Source: Parahoeflea alexandrii (GTDB lineage Bacteria > Pseudomonadota > Alphaproteobacteria > Rhizobiales > Rhizobiaceae). Taken from it: DNA of 64,000 nt. Shown here in pieces: positions 8,724 to 16,524 of this stretch (position 1 is the first letter of the stretch; every line of letters starts with the position of its first letter). The notes beneath the pieces are model-generated. The model worked only from the letters and a program-made list of their open reading frames with translations, searched no databases and was not told the origin of the DNA. The stretch spans positions 248,001 to 312,000 of the forward strand of contig NZ_JAAAML010000004.1 in NCBI RefSeq assembly GCF_024105735.1, read 5' to 3'. The translations under genes were made by a program, and so were the position numbers.

Positions 8724-9485
8724 ATGGGCATGACAATAGATCTTTCCGGCCAGACCGCCCTCGTGACCGGATGCAAACGCGGCATTGGCCTGGCGATCTG
8801 CAAGACGTTGGCCGAAGCGGGCGCAGACATCATCGGCACCAGCGCATCCCTGGAAGCACAGGGCAGCAATGCGGAGAAGGCGGTTCATGCCGCTGGTCGA
8901 AGCTTTACGGCTTGCCAGTGCGATTTCTCCGACCGGGACGCCACAATCGCCTTTGCCGAAACAATGGAAAACCGTGGCGACATCTCCATTCTGGTCAACA
9001 ATGCCGGCACCATCAGGCGCGCGCCGGCGGCGGAGCACTCCCTTGAAGACTGGGATCATGTGCAGGCTGTCAATACCGATGCTCCCTTCATCCTGACACA
9101 GGCGCTGGGTCGCTCCATGCTCAAACAGGGGACCGGGAAAATCGTGTTTGTTGCCTCGGTTCTGAGTTTTCAGGGTGGCATCAACGTCCCTGGCTATGCC
9201 GCCAGCAAGGGTGCCATCGCTCAACTGGTTCGCGCTTTTTCCAACGAATGGGCGGCCAGGGGCATCAACGTGAACGGCATAGCGCCGGGCTACATCGCCA
9301 CCGACAACACTGCAGCTCTTCAGGCTGATCCGGATCGCACGCGTTCTCTCATGGAACGCATTCCCGTTGGCCGTTGGGGAACGGCTGAAGAAATCGCCGA
9401 ACCGGTTGCCTTCTTGTGCAGCGACCTGGCGAGATTTGTGCACGGCACGATCCTGCCGGCCGATGGCGGCTGGATGTCGAGATAG
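8724..9485 (+). CDS. SDR oxidoreductase, KduD-like
   Basis: A 253-residue SDR with TGCKRGIG (15-22), NNAG (92-95), Ser145 and YAASK (Tyr158, Lys162). NNAGTIRRAP followed by SLEDWDHVQAVN is typical of the KduD group (2-deoxy-D-gluconate 3-dehydrogenase and relatives), so a sugar-acid-like hydroxy substrate is plausible. The start is 4 bases after the E2 stop. It is the last gene of the plus-strand operon and converges on the FMN reductase gene. Function beyond SDR is inferred from similarity only. Confidence 0.88.
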   Translation: MGMTIDLSGQTALVTGCKRGIGLAICKTLAEAGADIIGTSASLEAQGSNAEKAVHAAGRSFTACQCDFSDRDATIAFAETMENRGDISILVNNAGTIRRAPAAEHSLEDWDHVQAVNTDAPFILTQALGRSMLKQGTGKIVFVASVLSFQGGINVPGYAASKGAIAQLVRAFSNEWAARGINVNGIAPGYIATDNTAALQADPDRTRSLMERIPVGRWGTAEEIAEPVAFLCSDLARFVHGTILPADGGWMSR

Positions 9486-9554
9486 GCTGCCCCTGTTTTC
9501 ATCGCGGGTGCCGGGATCATTTGCAGCCGAATGGACTCGCCGATGGCCTTGATC

Positions 9555-10079
9555 TCAGAAGCTTGAGACAAAGGCGCGCATATTCAGTTCGGCAAAATCA
9601 AGGATGGCTTCGTCGGTGAGATGCCCGTCGGTAATCTTGGCATTGGCCTGCGGGATGACGATCTCCTGGCAGGCAAACGGTCTGGCCAGCATGCCGTTGA
9701 GAATGTACTTCAGATGCGCCTGAGCCCGCACGCCGCCGAGCGCTCCGCCGGAAACGCTGATGATGAAGAAGGGCTTGTCCTTGAAAACGGAATTGTAGGC
9801 AGGCCGCGATGCCCAGTCGATGGCGTTCTTGAGCACACCGGGAACGCTGTAATTGTACTCGGGCGTGACAAAAACGACGCCGTCGGCCGCCGCCACCTCC
9901 GCAACGAAGCCTTCAACCGCGGGATCCTGGCCGAGATCCGCATTGTAATGAGGAAGCCGGCCGGGATCCGCGACACGGCATGTGACATCCTGATCAAGAC
10001 GCTTGACCAGCGCCCGCACCGTGGCGCGAGAGGAAGATGCCTCCCGCAGGCTGCCGGGGATGAAAAGAAGCTGTGTCAT
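9555..10079 (-). CDS. NAD(P)H-dependent FMN reductase (ChrR/ArsH-like flavodoxin fold)
   Basis: A 174-residue flavoprotein reductase. The phosphate-binding loop IPGSLREASSS is near the N-terminus, and VFVTPEYNYSVPGVLKNAIDWASRP is the hallmark flavin-binding segment (quoted in parts: FVTPEYNYSVPG, LKNAIDWASRP). SVSGGALGGVRAQAHL follows. It reduces quinones or other electron acceptors with NAD(P)H. It begins 12 bases after the dctM stop and is the last gene of the minus-strand operon started by the citryl-CoA lyase-like gene. Its role there may be redox protection or reduction of a pathway intermediate. Confidence 0.88.
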   Translation of the reverse strand: MTQLLFIPGSLREASSSRATVRALVKRLDQDVTCRVADPGRLPHYNADLGQDPAVEGFVAEVAAADGVVFVTPEYNYSVPGVLKNAIDWASRPAYNSVFKDKPFFIISVSGGALGGVRAQAHLKYILNGMLARPFACQEIVIPQANAKITDGHLTDEAILDFAELNMRAFVSSF

Positions 10080-10091
10080 GAAATCACCTGA

Positions 10092-11405
10092 TCAAAGACG
10101 CGCCAGCCATGTGGCGATTTGCGGAAAGACGACGATGAGAGCGATCGATACCAGCATGGCGCCGACAAAGGGCAGCGTCCCGCGGAAGATCTCGCCGACC
10201 TTGAGATCGGGATCGTCCATTGCCGACTTGATGATGTAGACCGAGAGCCCGAAGGGCGGGGTGAGCAATCCAACCTCCACCGCAACCACCGTCAGGACAC
10301 CGAACCAAACCAGATCGAAGCCCGCGGCTTCGGCGATGGGCAGCGCAATTGGCAGAAGGATCAGCATGATCGAGATGGAATCGATCAGGCACCCAAGCGC
10401 AATGATCAGCAGCAGGTAGATCAGCAGAAAGCCATAGGGCCCTATCGAGCCTTCCAGCAGAACTTCGGCCAGCGCATTCGGTACGCCCGAGAGCGCCAGC
10501 ATGCGGCTGAAAAAGGTTGCCGCCATGATCAGGAACAGGACCGAGACCGTGATCTGCCCTGCCTCCAGCAAAAGCCGCCAGAATGACTTAGGATCCAGAG
10601 AGCGCCGCATCAAAGCGATGACGAGAGCGCCAAGCGCACCGGCTGCACCGGCTTCCGTTGGGTTGAGAAAGCCGCCATACAGACCGCCGAGCACCACCAG
10701 CATCAATGACAGAATGGGCAGCGACTTGCGTGCTATGCCGAGCCCGCTCATCACCTCATCAGACGAGCCTGTTTCGGCCCCGGTGAAGACAAAATCGCGG
10801 CGAAACCGGGCAAGCAAGACGATGGTGATGGAAAAGGCGACGGCCAGAAGAATGCCCGGACCGACCCCTGCGAGGAACATGCGGCCGACCGATTCCTCGG
10901 CCAGCACCGCATAGACGATCATCAATAGCGAGGGCGGGATCAGCATGCCCAGCACCGAGGACCCGGCGACGACACCCGTGGCAAATTTGCGGGTGTAGCC
11001 GTGACGTTTCATCTCCGGCACAGCAACGCGGCTGAAGACTGTGGCGGAAGCAATCGATATGCCGGTTATGGCCGCAAACACCGCATTGGCGAAGACAGTC
11101 GCTATCCCCAAACCCGCGGTCACACGTCCGAGTAACTGCTGGAAGACATCAAACGTGTCCTTGCCCACCTTCGACACGGTCACCAGCAATCCCATGAGGA
11201 CAAACAGGGGAACCACGGCGAAGAGATACTCGCGCAAGGAGTCGTTTGCGACCTGTCCCATCATCCGCAGCGAGACGACATCGCCGCGGATTGCGGCAAC
11301 ACCGAGAAAGGAAACCGTGAGCATGCCAATACCGATGGGCATGCCAAGATAGATGAGAACCAACAGGCCAAGCGTTGCCAGTGCGCCGATTTCAATTGGG
11401 CTCAT
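10092..11405 (-). CDS. dctM: TRAP transporter large permease (DctM family)
   Basis: A 437-residue, strongly hydrophobic integral membrane protein with many predicted helices, of the DctM (TRAP-T large subunit) family. Landmarks are FANAVFAAITGISIASATVFS and GVVAGSSVLGMLIPPSLLMI (parts of longer helices). The start MSPIEIG at 11405 is chosen: it overlaps the dctQ stop by 4 bases, and the frame upstream is arginine-rich and inside dctQ. It uses the sodium gradient to import the substrate delivered by the DctP protein encoded upstream; TRAP substrates are usually carboxylates. Confidence 0.93.
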   Translation of the reverse strand: MSPIEIGALATLGLLVLIYLGMPIGIGMLTVSFLGVAAIRGDVVSLRMMGQVANDSLREYLFAVVPLFVLMGLLVTVSKVGKDTFDVFQQLLGRVTAGLGIATVFANAVFAAITGISIASATVFSRVAVPEMKRHGYTRKFATGVVAGSSVLGMLIPPSLLMIVYAVLAEESVGRMFLAGVGPGILLAVAFSITIVLLARFRRDFVFTGAETGSSDEVMSGLGIARKSLPILSLMLVVLGGLYGGFLNPTEAGAAGALGALVIALMRRSLDPKSFWRLLLEAGQITVSVLFLIMAATFFSRMLALSGVPNALAEVLLEGSIGPYGFLLIYLLLIIALGCLIDSISIMLILLPIALPIAEAAGFDLVWFGVLTVVAVEVGLLTPPFGLSVYIIKSAMDDPDLKVGEIFRGTLPFVGAMLVSIALIVVFPQIATWLARL

Positions 11406-11971
11406 GACCTTGCCTCTTGTGTCGCGGCTATTCGGAGGTCGGAGATCATCCGAACGATGAATTCGAGGGCGGCAATCGTCATGCCGGCAAGAATCAGGGC
11501 GCGAAACGGCCATGTCGGCAAAGTCGCGATGCCAATGATTCCGATGTAGTCACCGGACGCCCAGTCCTTGCCAAGAATGCGGATCGACGCGTAGGCGATG
11601 AGGCCGATGATGATGGCTCCGACCAGATTGAAGAAGGCCGAAAGCAGCGCCGCGATTCTCGGGCGCGACGCCTTCAAACCGACGAAGAACAGATCGGTGC
11701 GCGCAAGACGTTCGGCACGGATCGTCGTGGCGAGCTGCAGGCTGACAATCATCACCAGCAGCAGAGCGCCGAGCTCGGACACCAGGGGCAACGATGCCCC
11801 CAACAGGTTGCGGGCGACGATGTCAGCACAGATGATGACCATCAGCACTCCGATCAGTACTGTCCCGAGCGCGGCGAAGCCCTCGACCAGCCATTGCCAG
11901 GCCCGGCTGACCGCAGCGCCTTTACGCTGCGGTCGAACGGGATCGTGCGTGTTTTCATGATCTGCCGGCAT
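11402..11971 (-). CDS. dctQ: TRAP transporter small permease (DctQ family)
   Basis: A 189-residue membrane protein with four predicted helices, the usual DctQ layout. ARNLLGASLPLVSELG and TLPTWPFRALILAGM are typical stretches. It partners the DctM subunit encoded downstream (4-base overlap) and lies 20 bases after dctP. The N-terminal 20 residues are hydrophilic (MPADHENTHDP), so a slightly later start is possible. Confidence 0.9.
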   Translation of the reverse strand: MPADHENTHDPVRPQRKGAAVSRAWQWLVEGFAALGTVLIGVLMVIICADIVARNLLGASLPLVSELGALLLVMIVSLQLATTIRAERLARTDLFFVGLKASRPRIAALLSAFFNLVGAIIIGLIAYASIRILGKDWASGDYIGIIGIATLPTWPFRALILAGMTIAALEFIVRMISDLRIAATQEARS

Positions 11972-11991
11972 GATCCCGCCCTGAGCCTTGC

Positions 11992-13065
11992 TTACTTGTC
12001 CCAGTCACGGGCAGGCACTTCACCGGCGTCCCGCAGGGCATTCATGTATTCGGCGAGAAACGCGGTCCCCTGGCCTCCCTGCGCATCGACGCTGGCGGCC
12101 CATTCGCCGGCAAGATCGGGAAGCATGTCGACCCATTTCTGGCGCTCACCGGCCGGCATCGGCACGATCGTGACCGGCGGCGACTGTTCAGCACCGTTCT
12201 TGACCATCAGGTCGAGCATCAATTCATGGCGGTCGACCATGTCCTGACCGTGAGACCTGGTGTAGTGCTTGCCGGCCTCGATCATTGCCGCCTGCACCTC
12301 TTCGGGAAGGGTTTCCCAGGTGTCATTGTTGATTGCCACCGCGCCCGAGAAAGCTGCGCCGACATCAAAGCGGTTGATGTAGGGAGCGACTTCGTAGAGC
12401 TTGATCGGCATTGCACCCAGGGCGAGGGTCAGCGCGCCATCGGATACGCCGGTCTGCACGTCGGTGTAGAAGGTTGTCAGCGCGCCATCGACCGCATTGG
12501 CTCCGGTTCCGCGCAGCCAGCTGCCCAGGACGCCCGGTGCGGAAAGCTTCATGCCGTTGATGTCGGCAATGCCGGTGAGCGGCTTCTTGGTGTAGATGTC
12601 ATAGAGATCGGTTGCGGTCAGCCCCAGAACCTTGAGGTTGTGGTCTTCCCACTCGCTACGGAAGGCTTCGTTGGTTTCGAGAAGCTTCTCCATCACCTCG
12701 AGCAGGACCGGCGGGTTGGCGGTTGCGAACGGGGTGTTGGTGGAGACCTGGCTCAATGGCAGCTTTGCCGCCTCGAGGAACGAAAATACCCAGCCGACAT
12801 CGGTGATGCCTTCTTCCACCGAACTCAGCGTCGCGTTTGCCTTGTAGAGCGTGCCTCCAAAGGCCTCGTTCCACTCGATCTTGTAATCGCCCTTTTCAGC
12901 GAGGATCTCGTCCGTGCGCGCCATGAAATGGGTCTGGATCATGCCCACCCACGGAACCACCGTCGGATGGCTGGAGGCCACTGTCAGGTTGATGACTTCC
13001 TGCGCCGAAGCGGCGCCCGGCAGCAGCATCATGCCCGCTGCCATCATTCCCATAAACTGTTTCAT
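11992..13065 (-). CDS. dctP: TRAP transporter substrate-binding protein (DctP family)
   Basis: A 357-residue periplasmic binding protein. A Sec signal peptide is clear (MKQFMGMMAAGMMLLPGAASA, cleavage after AxA near residue 21). TLALGAMPIKLYEVAPYINR and FSGAVAINNDTWETLP are typical of DctP proteins in which a conserved Arg binds a carboxylate. It delivers the substrate to DctQM. Upstream in the same operon are a CoA-transferase and a lyase, which would fit import of an organic acid activated as a CoA thioester. Confidence 0.92.
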   Translation of the reverse strand: MKQFMGMMAAGMMLLPGAASAQEVINLTVASSHPTVVPWVGMIQTHFMARTDEILAEKGDYKIEWNEAFGGTLYKANATLSSVEEGITDVGWVFSFLEAAKLPLSQVSTNTPFATANPPVLLEVMEKLLETNEAFRSEWEDHNLKVLGLTATDLYDIYTKKPLTGIADINGMKLSAPGVLGSWLRGTGANAVDGALTTFYTDVQTGVSDGALTLALGAMPIKLYEVAPYINRFDVGAAFSGAVAINNDTWETLPEEVQAAMIEAGKHYTRSHGQDMVDRHELMLDLMVKNGAEQSPPVTIVPMPAGERQKWVDMLPDLAGEWAASVDAQGGQGTAFLAEYMNALRDAGEVPARDWDK

Positions 13066-13086
13066 TGCTTCTCTCCCAAGTGAGGT

Positions 13087-13491
13087 TCAGGCCAAAGTGA
13101 AAGTCTGGCTGGAATAGTCGAGCCGGACCGTGAGTGTTCCTTCATTGATGAGCCATGGACGGACCTGAAAACTGCGGGCACCGCTCGTGTGCATCGGGTC
13201 CCGCTCGGCAATCGCGATTGCCTCCTGCCGCGAGGCTGCCCGCACCACGACCATTCCCTCTCCCTCCCAGCTCTGCTCGTCATCGCTCCACATCGGACCG
13301 GCCGCGAACATCACGCCTTCGCGCTCCAGGCCGACCTGAAACTTCAGGTGTTCTTCCAGATGCGCGAAGACCGGACCCATGCCGTTCACGGGCGTGGTGA
13401 AGATCGCGTAGAGCTGCTTTTGCAGCATCGCCCGACTTGCTTCCATCACGCCGGCTGCTGGCACAGACGTGACCATTTCCTCTTCACTCAT
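13087..13491 (-). CDS. YciI-like (YCII-related domain) protein
   Basis: A 134-residue protein whose core (about 22-125) resembles the YCII/muconolactone-isomerase-like ferredoxin fold: HLEEHLKFQVGLEREGVMFAAGP, then a segment ending in MVVVRAASRQEAIAIAERDP (each shown only in part) and RPWLINEG at the C-terminus. The His-Asp type motif of YciI proteins suggests a small acid-base enzyme or intermediate-binding protein. The first 20 residues are poorly conserved in character, and a start at Met22 is possible. It sits between the CoA-transferase and dctP genes, so it probably acts on the same substrate. Confidence 0.7.
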   Translation of the reverse strand: MSEEEMVTSVPAAGVMEASRAMLQKQLYAIFTTPVNGMGPVFAHLEEHLKFQVGLEREGVMFAAGPMWSDDEQSWEGEGMVVVRAASRQEAIAIAERDPMHTSGARSFQVRPWLINEGTLTVRLDYSSQTFTLA

Positions 13492-13517
13492 GCTTTCCTC
13501 CCCTATGTTTGCGGCGT

Positions 13518-14663
13518 TCAGACTGCCTTTCTGGCCTCCAGTTCGGCACGGAGTTCAGCGCCATGCTGATCCAGTGTCGGCGGAGGCGTCACATGCAGCT
13601 CCGCCTCGCCATCAAAGCTGTAGGGAGGCCGGACTGTCTTGGAATCCCCCATCTCAGGGTGGCTGGTCTCGACCGCCAGCTGCAGATGCAGCGCCTGCGG
13701 GTCCTCGAGTGCCTCGTTGGAATCGTAGGCCGGCGCATGCGGCACCTCGAGAGCGAGAAGCTTGGCGCACCAGGCATCGCGAGTGTCAGTCTTGAAGATC
13801 GGGGTGAAGATCTCGATCAGGTCGTCCTGATGCTGGATCCTGTCCAGCCGCTCGGCGAAGCGCGGATCTTCGGCCAGCTCCGGCTTTCCGGTGGCCTCCA
13901 GAAACCCCTCCCAGAACTTGGGGGGTGACGACATGTGGATCGCAATCCACTTTCCATCACTGCATTCAAAGGTATAGCTCTGCGACACGACAGGACGCGA
14001 AAGCGGCCCCATGATCTCGCCTTCGGAATAGTAGTGCGTGAAACTGTCGAGGTTGAAATGCGCCATCGCCTCCAGCATTGAGATGTCGATGCGCCGGCCC
14101 TTGCCGCTGCTGCTCCGCTCGAGAAGCGCTGCGAGTATCGCGGTTGCCGCGTACTGGCCGGTTACCGCATCGGCGATCGCCGGTCCGATCACACGCGGAT
14201 TGGTTGGGGGCGTCAGCAGCCTGAGATATCCGCTGGCGGCCTGTGCCACGGTGTCGAAGGCGGGACGATCCCTCGACGGACCGGACTGGCCAAACCCGGA
14301 GATTGCACAATAGATCAATCGCGGATTGATCTTGCGCAGGTCGTCCTCGCCCACCCCAAGCTTCTCGGCAACGCCCGGCCGGAAATTCTGGATGAAGACG
14401 TCGGCGGTGGCGATCAGTTGGTAGAATGTCTCGAGGTCTGCGGCATCCTTGGTATCAAGCGCAATGGATCGCTTGTTGCGGTTATAGGTCTGGTAGTGCG
14501 GAGAGTAGAGGCCGCCCTTGAAAGCGCGAAACGGATCGCCGGTTCCGGGGCGCTCGACCTTGATGACATCGGCGCCGAGGTCACCCAGATGCATGGCGGC
14601 AGCAGGACCGGTAATGTAAGTGCCGAGTTCAACCACACGGATATTCTTCAAGATCTTGACCAT
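13518..14663 (-). CDS. Class III CoA-transferase (CaiB/BaiF family)
   Basis: A 381-residue class III CoA-transferase. ELGTYITGPAAAMHLGDLGADVIKVE is the canonical N-terminal motif (seen as GPAAAMHLGDLGADVIKVE), followed by FRAFKGGLYSPHYQTYNRNKRS and DVFIQNFRPG; the conserved catalytic Asp is in the region after CAISGFGQSGP. It moves CoA between acyl-CoA and a free acid. It is 11 bases downstream of the citryl-CoA lyase-like gene; together they could activate an imported di- or tricarboxylic acid and cleave it. Confidence 0.92.
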   Translation of the reverse strand: MVKILKNIRVVELGTYITGPAAAMHLGDLGADVIKVERPGTGDPFRAFKGGLYSPHYQTYNRNKRSIALDTKDAADLETFYQLIATADVFIQNFRPGVAEKLGVGEDDLRKINPRLIYCAISGFGQSGPSRDRPAFDTVAQAASGYLRLLTPPTNPRVIGPAIADAVTGQYAATAILAALLERSSSGKGRRIDISMLEAMAHFNLDSFTHYYSEGEIMGPLSRPVVSQSYTFECSDGKWIAIHMSSPPKFWEGFLEATGKPELAEDPRFAERLDRIQHQDDLIEIFTPIFKTDTRDAWCAKLLALEVPHAPAYDSNEALEDPQALHLQLAVETSHPEMGDSKTVRPPYSFDGEAELHVTPPPTLDQHGAELRAELEARKAV

Positions 14664-14674
14664 GACTGCGTCCT

Positions 14675-15484
14675 TTACGCCTGCTTGGGGTGACGCGGAG
14701 CGGATGTGCCGTCGTACTCGATCGCCAGGTCCGCCTTGTGAGACATGATGAAGCCGATCGATCGGAGGGACTCCTCATAAAGGTGAGCCGCGAGACCGGC
14801 CGTGCGGGCAAGCAACGGAACTGCCTTGAGAGCCTCGAGCGGCCAACCGGCGTCCAGTATTGCAGCGGGAATGGCTCCGGATACATTGATCGGCAAGGGC
14901 CGCTCGATGATGCCCGGCGCATGTTCGGCAAGGGTCCGCAGTGTGGAAATGTAGCGACCGGAGATGCCCAGTTCGTCCGCGATTTCGAGCAGGCGATTGG
15001 CGCGCGGGTCGCCGGCATTGTGTTGCGGGTGGCCAAGACCCGGCACCTTCTTGCGCGCCTGCTTGAGTGACTTCAAGCTGGTGATCGCGGCTGTCTCGAC
15101 ATCGGTGCCATTGGCTTCCGCATCGGCAAGCACTTCGGCCAGGTACTGACCAGCCGTTTCGGAACTGCCGGCAACAACACTTCCCATTCCCAAAAGACCA
15201 GCCGCCATCGCTCCCTGCCAGGCCTCCGGACCGGCTGCGAGCGTCATGCGCGCCGCCTGGACACTTGGCACCAGGCCATGCTCGGCTATGGCGACCAGGC
15301 AGGCATCGAGCATCTTTCGTTGAGCGTCTGTCGGTTTTTCGCCAAGCACCAGAAGCCAGAAATAATCGGTGAAACCGATCTTTCCGATCAGATCGCCGCA
15401 CAGATCGTGCCCACGGACCGTGATCGAGTCGGCATCCGATGTGGCGATCGCGGTGAATGCCTGATCCTGCTTTCCAATGCGCAT
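14675..15484 (-). CDS. Citryl-CoA lyase / citrate synthase-like protein
   Basis: A 269-residue citrate-synthase-fold protein, much shorter than citrate synthase (about 430) and matching the short citryl-CoA lyase-like group. It begins GKQDQAFTAIATSDADSITV and carries RGHDLCGDLIGKIGFTDYF, GLGHPQHNAGDPRANRLLE and ISGRYISTLRTLAEHAP; the last segments hold the conserved His and Arg region. It would cleave a 3-hydroxy-3-carboxyacyl-CoA to a 2-oxo acid and acetyl-CoA, or the reverse. First gene of the TRAP operon and divergent from the IclR gene, with a palindrome just before its ribosome-binding site. Confidence 0.8.
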   Translation of the reverse strand: MRIGKQDQAFTAIATSDADSITVRGHDLCGDLIGKIGFTDYFWLLVLGEKPTDAQRKMLDACLVAIAEHGLVPSVQAARMTLAAGPEAWQGAMAAGLLGMGSVVAGSSETAGQYLAEVLADAEANGTDVETAAITSLKSLKQARKKVPGLGHPQHNAGDPRANRLLEIADELGISGRYISTLRTLAEHAPGIIERPLPINVSGAIPAAILDAGWPLEALKAVPLLARTAGLAAHLYEESLRSIGFIMSHKADLAIEYDGTSAPRHPKQA

Positions 15485-15495
15485 TTCGGTTCCTT

Positions 15496-15531
15496 TTTTC
15501 GCATGCCGAAAATATTTCCTCTTGCCGAAAA
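15496..15531. promoter_or_regulatory. Candidate IclR operator
   Basis: Between the divergent lyase and IclR genes lies a 17-base palindrome, TTTTCG-CATGC-CGAAAA (15496-15512), followed by a second half-site TGCCGAAAA at 15523-15531 that repeats the 15504-15512 sequence. The palindrome is immediately upstream of the lyase gene's Shine-Dalgarno (AAGGAA on the minus strand). Its position fits control of the minus-strand operon by the neighbouring IclR protein. Inferred from position and symmetry only. Confidence 0.45.
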
Positions 15532-15640
15532 CATTGCACTGATTTATCGTTGCGTCAAGTCATCCGCCGAGGCCTGTGAAAACGGGCGATCACCACGTAG
15601 GAAGGGAGCATCACAGCAATGAGGAAGGTCCCGTTCACCC

Positions 15641-16495
15641 ATGATTGATGATCGCACGACAGAAACGACCGAGACGTCGACAGGCAAGGTTGCGGGAGGC
15701 CAGGCGGCCAAGCCCGCCGAATTCGTCGAGGCCCTGGCAAAGGGACTGGCAATTCTCGAAAGCTTCGATGCCGCCAATCCGGAAATGACACTGAGCGAGA
15801 TCGCGAGGAAGGTGGGCTATTCGCCCGCGGCTGCGCGGCGAAGCCTGATCACGCTGATGGCGCTTGGCTATGTCGGACAGACAAACAAGCGCTTCCACCT
15901 GCGCCCCAAGATCATGACGTTGAGTTCCGGTTTCTACTACTCGGCCCAGATAGACGAGGTTCTTCAACCGCATCTGCGTGAGGTGGTGTCGAAGTTCGGC
16001 GATGCGTCGTCGGTTGGCACACTCGACCAGCGCGACGTGATCTATATCGCCCACAACTCGGTGCAGCGCGCGCGACGTGCGGCAGCCGTGGTGGGAGCAC
16101 GCTATCCCGCTTGCGCCACGTCATTGGGACGAGTGCTTCTTGCAGGATTGAGCGACGCAGAACTGGACCGCTACTTTGACGGCCTGGTCATCGAACCACT
16201 CACATCAAAGACGATGGTCGACCCGGTGCAGTTGCGAGAGGAAATCGAGCAGGTGCGCAAGAATGGCTACTCGACCACCGTCGATCAGCTCGATTATGGC
16301 ATCACCGCTCTGGCCGTCCCCATACGGGCGCTTGATGGCCGAACAATCGCGGCTCTCAACACGTCCGGCTACTCCGGCATGGTTGACGCGGACTTCCTGG
16401 TCGCCAACCGCCTGCCCGAGTTGCGCGCCACTGCATCCAGAATTGCCAATGCCCTGACGCGATATCCGATGCTCGTTTCCATCATCGGATCCTGA
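15641..16495 (+). CDS. IclR-family transcriptional regulator
   Basis: A 284-residue IclR regulator. The N-terminal winged helix-turn-helix spans about 30-90 (FVEALAKGLAILESFDA, MTLSEIARKVGYSPAAARRS) and the C-terminal effector domain about 100-270, with RYPACATSLGRVLLAGL and IALNTSGY-type motifs (AALNTSGYSG). The pattern is close to the PcaR/PobR group that senses aromatic or organic acids. It is divergent from the lyase/TRAP operon and leads a plus-strand operon with an amidohydrolase and LigBA, so it may link both. Confidence 0.92.
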   Translation: MIDDRTTETTETSTGKVAGGQAAKPAEFVEALAKGLAILESFDAANPEMTLSEIARKVGYSPAAARRSLITLMALGYVGQTNKRFHLRPKIMTLSSGFYYSAQIDEVLQPHLREVVSKFGDASSVGTLDQRDVIYIAHNSVQRARRAAAVVGARYPACATSLGRVLLAGLSDAELDRYFDGLVIEPLTSKTMVDPVQLREEIEQVRKNGYSTTVDQLDYGITALAVPIRALDGRTIAALNTSGYSGMVDADFLVANRLPELRATASRIANALTRYPMLVSIIGS

Positions 16496-16524
16496 ACACA
16501 AGAACGAACCTGGGAGGAAAGTGA

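Noticed and set aside
13087-13491. Muconolactone isomerase
   Set aside because: Only a general ferredoxin-like fold resemblance; YCII motifs fit better and no muconate genes are present.
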